From the IMG/VR virus record IMGVR_UViG_3300041403_001804, positions 1-27,238 of that record: a stretch of 27,238 bases of DNA; one strand, given 5' to 3'. A program made the translations under genes and the position numbers. How positions within the stretch are numbered: position 1 is the first letter of the stretch; each line of letters starts with the position of its first letter. The notes beneath the pieces were generated by a model. It did no database searches and had not been told where the DNA came from. It saw only the letters and a list, made by a program, of their open reading frames with translations. The DNA is from a virus. Shown one piece after another: positions 23,292 through 27,238 of this stretch.

Positions 23292-25335
23292 TGTCCCTGA
23301 CATCCTCGCGATCGACTGCGAAGTCGCGATCGAAGCAGCGGCCGCCGCGTCCGACGACTCGGGGGAGAGCACGCTCCCTCGCTTCTCAATGGTCGCCTAC
23401 ACCGGTGGCCCGATCCGCACACTCGGATTCGCGTACCCGGTGGTCGTCAACCTCGACGGGATGAAGATCCCCGCGCAGCGCCGGCCCGTGCGATTCCAGC
23501 ACTCCGCATTCGAGGGCGTCGGCCACACCGAACGCATCGCCGTCGAAGAAGGCCAGCTCGTGGCCGATGGTGTCGTCTCGCGCGACACCGCGGCCGCGCA
23601 GGAGATCGTCGCCAGCGGGAAGAAGGGTTTTCCCTGGCAGGCGTCGATTGGCGCCTCGGTGGACGAGCTCGAGTTCATCAAGCGCGACGTGGCGGTGACC
23701 GTGAACGGCCGGAAGTTCAACGGCCCCATCTACGTCGCCCACAAGACCACCCTCAACGAAATCAGCTTCGTCGATCTCGGCGCGGACCAGCAGACGCAGG
23801 CCCGGATCGCCGCTCAGCACCACAAGGAGACGCAGGCAATGCCTGACCACACCACTCCCCGAGGCACCGACACGGACGTGGCCGCCTCCGACACCGGCCA
23901 GGCACACGATCCCGCGCCGAACACTCCTCCGTCGCCGCAACGCAACGGCGCCATCGCCGCCAGCGATCCCGCTGCCGAGATCGATCAAATCACCGCTCGC
24001 GCTCGGGCTGAGTCCGATCGCCGGCAGCGCATCCAGGCCATGACGGCGGAGGTGCTCGCGCAGCGCCCGGAGCTGGCAGACGATCTTGGTCGACTCGCGC
24101 ATGCCGCGCTCGAAGCGGGCTGGAAGCCGGACAAGTACCAACTTGAGGTCATGCGCCTCGGTCGCTCCTACGAGGGAGTCGGCGGACCGCGCCCGCAGAG
24201 CGAGCGCATCGAGGGGTCGATCATCGAGGCCGCGCTGTGCATCGCTGGCGGTCTGGAGACCCAGGCGCTCGAGGCGCAGTTCAATGAGCGCACGCTCGAC
24301 GCGGCCAGCCGTGAGTATCGGCATGGCCTGGGCCTCTGTGAGACGCTTCTGATCTTCGCGCAGGCCAATGGCTACCGCGGCTTCGGACGCAGCGACCTCA
24401 AGGGCCTGCTCCAGTTTGCGTTCACCGATGTGCAAGCGGCGGGCTTCAGCACGATGAGCCTGCCCGGCATCCTCTCGAACGTCGCCAACAAGTTCCTCCG
24501 AGCCGGCTTCGAAGCGGTCGAGTCCTCGTGGCGTGACATCGCCGCGCTCCGCTCGGTCCGCGACTTCAAGCAGGTGTCCAGCTACTCGCTCACGGGCGGC
24601 TTCGTTTATGAGGAAATCGCGCCCGGCGGCGAGCTCAAGCACGCGACGGTCGGAGAGACGGCGTACACCAACCAGGCGAAGACGTACGGACGCATGTTCG
24701 GCATCGATCGTCGGGACCTCATCAACGATGACCTCGATGCGCTGACGGCCGTGCCGCGCCGGCTTGGGCGCGGTGGCGCGCTCAAGCTCAACGACGTCTT
24801 CTGGGCCGAGTTCCTGAACAACGCTGCGTTCTTCGTGGCCGGGAACAACAACTACGCCGACGGCGCCGGTACGGCGCTGGGTATCGACGCGCTCACGCAG
24901 GCCGAGACGATGTTCCTCGACCAGACGGATCCCGACGGGCATCCGCTCGCCGTGGCCCCGGTGATCCTGCTCGTGCCCAACGGTCTGTACGTTCCGGCGA
25001 CGCAGATCATGAACTCAACGGAGCTTCGCGATCCATCTTCGACCAAGAAGACGCCCGTCGCGAACCCGCACGCGGGCAAGTTCCGTCCCGTGCGCTCCAG
25101 CTACCTCAGCAACCCGAAGTACACCGACGCCAGCAGTCTGGCGTGGTACATCCTCGCCGATCCGGCAGACATGCCGGTCATCGAGGTGGCATTCCTCAAC
25201 GGGCAGCAGCAGCCGACCGTCGAGAGCGCCGACGCCGACTTCAACAACCTCGGCATCCAGATGCGCGGTTACCACGACTTCGGCGTCGCCAAACAGGAGC
25301 CGCGGGGCGGCGTGAAGATGAAGGGCGAGGCGTAA
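23275..25335 (+). CDS. Prohead protease-major capsid protein fusion
   Basis: 686 residues. Residues about 35-185 resemble a prohead protease, with candidate catalytic H76 (RRPVRFQHS) and S124 (WQASIGAS). An Ala/Pro-rich, protease-accessible linker follows (about 188-240), then a helical scaffold-like segment (about 240-310). The major capsid part (about 315-686) includes GFSTMSLPGILSNVANKFL and FGIDRRDLINDDLDAL, typical of the Mu gpT-like capsid family. The protease would cut itself from the capsid part during maturation. The start is ATG 23275, with AAGGA 8 nt ahead; the longer open frame from 23068 overlaps the portal gene and is not protein-like. Confidence 0.85.
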   Translation: MTQKTDVPDILAIDCEVAIEAAAAASDDSGESTLPRFSMVAYTGGPIRTLGFAYPVVVNLDGMKIPAQRRPVRFQHSAFEGVGHTERIAVEEGQLVADGVVSRDTAAAQEIVASGKKGFPWQASIGASVDELEFIKRDVAVTVNGRKFNGPIYVAHKTTLNEISFVDLGADQQTQARIAAQHHKETQAMPDHTTPRGTDTDVAASDTGQAHDPAPNTPPSPQRNGAIAASDPAAEIDQITARARAESDRRQRIQAMTAEVLAQRPELADDLGRLAHAALEAGWKPDKYQLEVMRLGRSYEGVGGPRPQSERIEGSIIEAALCIAGGLETQALEAQFNERTLDAASREYRHGLGLCETLLIFAQANGYRGFGRSDLKGLLQFAFTDVQAAGFSTMSLPGILSNVANKFLRAGFEAVESSWRDIAALRSVRDFKQVSSYSLTGGFVYEEIAPGGELKHATVGETAYTNQAKTYGRMFGIDRRDLINDDLDALTAVPRRLGRGGALKLNDVFWAEFLNNAAFFVAGNNNYADGAGTALGIDALTQAETMFLDQTDPDGHPLAVAPVILLVPNGLYVPATQIMNSTELRDPSSTKKTPVANPHAGKFRPVRSSYLSNPKYTDASSLAWYILADPADMPVIEVAFLNGQQQPTVESADADFNNLGIQMRGYHDFGVAKQEPRGGVKMKGEA

Positions 25336-25368
25336 GCCGCTCGCTGAACCACTCAAGGAGAGCATTTG

Positions 25369-25710
25369 ATGCCTACCGCAACATTCATTCAGCACGGCGA
25401 CGCCATCGATCACACGCCAGGCTCGGCGCTCAGTGCCGGCGACGTCGTGGTCCAGGGCGAGCTCGTCGGCGTCGCCAAGCAGGACATTCCCGCGAGCACG
25501 CTCGGATCGCTCAGCGTCACCGGTGTCTTCGACTTTCCGAAGGCGACCGGAGGCAGCACCGCGATCGGCGCTGGCCTCGACGTCTATTGGGACGAGAGCA
25601 ACACTGAGGCGACGACCGACAGCGCCGCCGGCGTCAACAGGAAGATCGGACGCAGCATCCTTGCCGCTGGCGATGCCGACACCCATGTACGCATTCGGAT
25701 GAGCCAGTGA
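25369..25710 (+). CDS. DUF2190 capsid decoration-type protein
   Basis: 113 residues with the DUF2190 pattern (TFIQHGDAIDHTPGSALSAGD, DVVVQGELVGVAKQDI, then VFDFPKATG). The family lies after capsid genes and is thought to decorate or stabilise the head. AAGGAG lies 8 nt before the ATG at 25369; the TTG just upstream is unlikely. Confidence 0.85.
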   Translation: MPTATFIQHGDAIDHTPGSALSAGDVVVQGELVGVAKQDIPASTLGSLSVTGVFDFPKATGGSTAIGAGLDVYWDESNTEATTDSAAGVNRKIGRSILAAGDADTHVRIRMSQ

Positions 25711-25713
25711 CCC

Positions 25714-26097
25714 ATGGGTGATCTCCTCGAACAAGGCGCTCAGTTCCTCGATGACCAACGCCATGCGCATATGGCGCGCCCCGTGGTCTATCACCGTGGT
25801 GCGTCATCGGTCGAACTCTCGGCCACGATCGGCCAGACGACGTTCGAGCAGGACTACGAGTTCGGCGGGATCCAGCGGATCCAGTCGCGCGACTTCCTCG
25901 TCCGCACGGCAGACCTGGTGCTGGACAGCGCCGAGGTCCTGCCGGCCGCTGGTGACCAGATCCGTGAAACCCAGGACGAGAAGGTGTTCGTCTACGAGGT
26001 GATGGCGCCCGGTTCGGAGCCTCCGTTCCGGTACAGCGACCCGTATCGCAAGGCGCTCCGCATCCACACCAAGCACATCGCCACGGAGGACGCATGA
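25714..26097 (+). CDS. Head-tail joining-type protein
   Basis: 127 residues. The layout (VVYHRGASSVELSATIGQTT, then a segment with SRDFLVRTADLVL and EVMAPGSEPPFRYSDPYRKA) resembles small lambda-type head-tail connector proteins. The family name is uncertain. It follows the DUF2190 gene by 3 bp and overlaps the next gene by 4 bp (ATGA). Confidence 0.7.
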   Translation: MGDLLEQGAQFLDDQRHAHMARPVVYHRGASSVELSATIGQTTFEQDYEFGGIQRIQSRDFLVRTADLVLDSAEVLPAAGDQIRETQDEKVFVYEVMAPGSEPPFRYSDPYRKALRIHTKHIATEDA

Positions 26098-26345
26098 CCG
26101 GGACGGCCGCCTCAACTCAGAAGCCGAACGGCAGTGGCCGCTGGGCCGGCGTCATTTTGACGGTCGTCTTCGCGACGCTCGCCGTCACCGTCCAGTGGGG
26201 TGTGGTGACGACCAAGCTCGACCACGTCGAGCAGCGACTCGATGAGTTGATCGTCGAGGCCCGATCGCTGCGCACGGAGTACCAGTCGATCGAGCGCCGC
26301 GTCTCCTACCTCGAGGGTCGGCTAAACGGACGGGATGAACCATGA
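26094..26345 (+). CDS. Small membrane-anchored coiled-coil protein
   Basis: 83 residues. Residues 17-38 form one hydrophobic span (WAGVILTVVFATLAVTVQWG), followed by a coiled coil from about 40 to 75 (TTKLDHVEQRLDELIVEARS, then EYQSIERRVSYLEGRL). A holin-like, spanin-like or XhlA-like role is possible, but the site within the head-tail genes is unusual for lysis. Overlaps of 4 bp at both ends fix it as part of the operon. Confidence 0.7.
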   Translation: MTGTAASTQKPNGSGRWAGVILTVVFATLAVTVQWGVVTTKLDHVEQRLDELIVEARSLRTEYQSIERRVSYLEGRLNGRDEP

Positions 26346-26764
26346 GCGTGATCACAGACATCGCCGATGCCGTCACGACGTCACTCAACGCTGCCACGTT
26401 CAGTGAGGACTTCACAGCTGAGCGTCTGCACCAGCCTTCGTTCGAGCTGACCGAGCTCCAGTCGCTGCATGTGAGCGTTGTGCCCAAGGCACTGGAGATT
26501 CGCAACGCCTCCCGGCAGCACTCGTTCTGGGATTGCACCATCGACGTCGGGATCCAGCAGAAGGTCGATGACGACGCGCGTGTCGATGAGCTCGTCGCAT
26601 TCGCGGAAGAGATCGCCGATCACCTGCGCCTGAAGCGACTGGCGGACTATCCGCTTGCGGCATGGATGGCGATCGAGCACGACCCGGTCGTCGCATCGGA
26701 ACATCTTGACCAGCATCGTCAGCTCACGAGCGTGTTGACGGTCACCTACCGGGTGAAACGGTGA
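26342..26764 (+). CDS. Tail completion/terminator-type protein
   Basis: 140 residues. The pattern of MSVITDIADAVTTSLNAATF, FTAERLHQPSFELTELQSLH and the beta strand ending LTSVLTVTYRVKR fits small tail completion proteins between connector and tail tube genes. The ATG overlaps the previous stop (ATGA). Confidence 0.7.
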   Translation: MSVITDIADAVTTSLNAATFSEDFTAERLHQPSFELTELQSLHVSVVPKALEIRNASRQHSFWDCTIDVGIQQKVDDDARVDELVAFAEEIADHLRLKRLADYPLAAWMAIEHDPVVASEHLDQHRQLTSVLTVTYRVKR

Positions 26765-26777
26765 TGAGGTGCCAGTC

Positions 26778-27038
26778 GTGAACACGCCAATCATCCGCAG
26801 GATCAACTTGCCGGTCACGTTTCAGCCGCTCACCGCGGAGCGACTGGTCGGCACCTTCACGATCCGGAACCCCTCGGCCGACAACGCCGTCCTCCTCTGC
26901 AGCGACGGCGTTACCGAAATGCCCATGGACAGGGGCCAGCAGTTCACACTCGAAGGGGTGGACCTCTCACAGATCCAGGCCAAGAGCAACGGCCTGGGCG
27001 ACTTTCTCATGGTCACCGGCGCGACGCGAACGGTGTAA
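26778..27038 (+). CDS. Small tail-region protein
   Basis: 86 residues, beta-rich by appearance, not recognised (NLPVTFQPLTAERLVGTF, then DNAVLLCSDGVTEMPM). The start at GTG 26778 is preferred because GAGGT lies 7 nt before it; GTG 26769 is possible and adds 3 residues. Its position between the tail completion and tail tube genes suggests a virion role. Confidence 0.65.
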   Translation: MNTPIIRRINLPVTFQPLTAERLVGTFTIRNPSADNAVLLCSDGVTEMPMDRGQQFTLEGVDLSQIQAKSNGLGDFLMVTGATRTV

Positions 27039-27050
27039 GGAGGTACAGCC

Positions 27051-27238
27051 GTGGCCATCAAGCTCGGCATGGAAGCCACACTCAACTACCAGGTCGGCGG
27101 CCAAGGAGGCGGCGGCGGGTGGCTTGAGCTCACCAACACGAAGGACGTGACGCTCTCGCTCGAAGCGGGCGAGGCGGACGTCACGACGCGCGGCAACGAC
27201 GGCTGGCGAGCAATCGTCGCCACGCTCAAGGAAGCGAG
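27051..27238 (+). CDS. Tail tube protein, start only (cut by window)
   Basis: GTG at 27051 with AAGGAGGT 6 nt ahead opens a frame that reaches the window edge. The 62 visible residues (MAIKLGMEATLNYQVGG ... WLELTNTKDVTLSLEAGEAD, then VTTRGNDGWRAIVATLKEA) match the N-terminus of phage major tail tube proteins. This indicates a long, tube-bearing tail, probably a siphovirus. Confidence 0.8.
   Translation, partial: MAIKLGMEATLNYQVGGQGGGGGWLELTNTKDVTLSLEAGEADVTTRGNDGWRAIVATLKEA

Noticed and set aside
21705-23372. Long minus-strand frame (555 codons) opposite the portal
   Set aside because: No recognisable domain, while the plus strand gives a clear lambda-type portal with coupled start.
23386-24942. 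Long minus-strand frame (518 codons) opposite the protease-capsid gene
   Set aside because: Composition is an Arg/Leu/Val-rich antisense artefact; the plus strand has recognisable protease and capsid parts.

Overview
The window is GC-rich (roughly 60-65% by eye) and holds the left part of a siphovirus-type prophage or phage-like mobile element, with a short piece of host-type DNA at its left edge. The gene families resemble those I associate with Planctomycetota and neighbouring phyla: an HB1/HARE-HTH protein, a DUF2924 plus serine recombinase module, a prim-pol/RepA-like helicase fusion and a protease-capsid fusion. I infer a planctomycete-like host with low to moderate confidence; there is no rRNA or tRNA in the window to settle it.

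Left edge (1-1340, minus strand): a metal-resistance operon. A CsoR/RcnR-type repressor precedes, by 20 bp, a fused gene joining a CopZ-like zinc/[2Fe-2S] domain to a MerT-type mercuric transporter; that gene runs off the window. A perfect C/G-tract palindrome lies upstream as the likely operator. Positions 1340-1650 hold no gene and probably contain the junction with the mobile element.

Integration module (1651-4425, plus strand): small protein, DUF2924 protein, large serine recombinase and HTH protein, all overlapping. Cargo (4557-7366): two genes read as one unit, an unrecognised 257-residue protein and a QueC-like enzyme fused to a C-terminal domain known from bacterial regulators. With a terminator behind it, this looks like a compact and possibly undescribed anti-phage defence system. 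It is the most interesting item here.

Early and replication module (7633-14722, plus strand): sigma factor, PD-(D/E)XK nuclease, RecA-like (Sak4-type) ATPase, DUF669 protein, RusA resolvase, DEAH helicase and prim-pol/RepA-like helicase. A cluster of direct and inverted copies of a 13-17 bp GC-rich motif follows (14744-14957), a candidate replication origin. A ParB-methyltransferase fusion closes the block. A four-gene minus-strand cluster (16673-18337) sits between replication and packaging, with a HARE-HTH protein as its only recognisable member apart from a DUF6900-like one.

Packaging and structural module (18442 to the end, plus strand): small packaging-type protein, terminase large subunit, two small proteins, lambda-type portal, protease-major capsid fusion, DUF2190 protein, head-tail joining protein, a membrane/coiled-coil protein, tail completion protein, a small tail-region protein and the start of a tail tube protein.

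Three copies of a 31-bp element (GCGACA, 19 bp, TRTAGA) lie just ahead of the integration, early and structural modules, all pointing the same way. They may be module promoters, possibly read by the sigma factor encoded immediately before the second copy. They also argue that the recombinase block and the phage genes are one element. I found no recognisable lysogeny repressor, and no certain lysis gene is in view.
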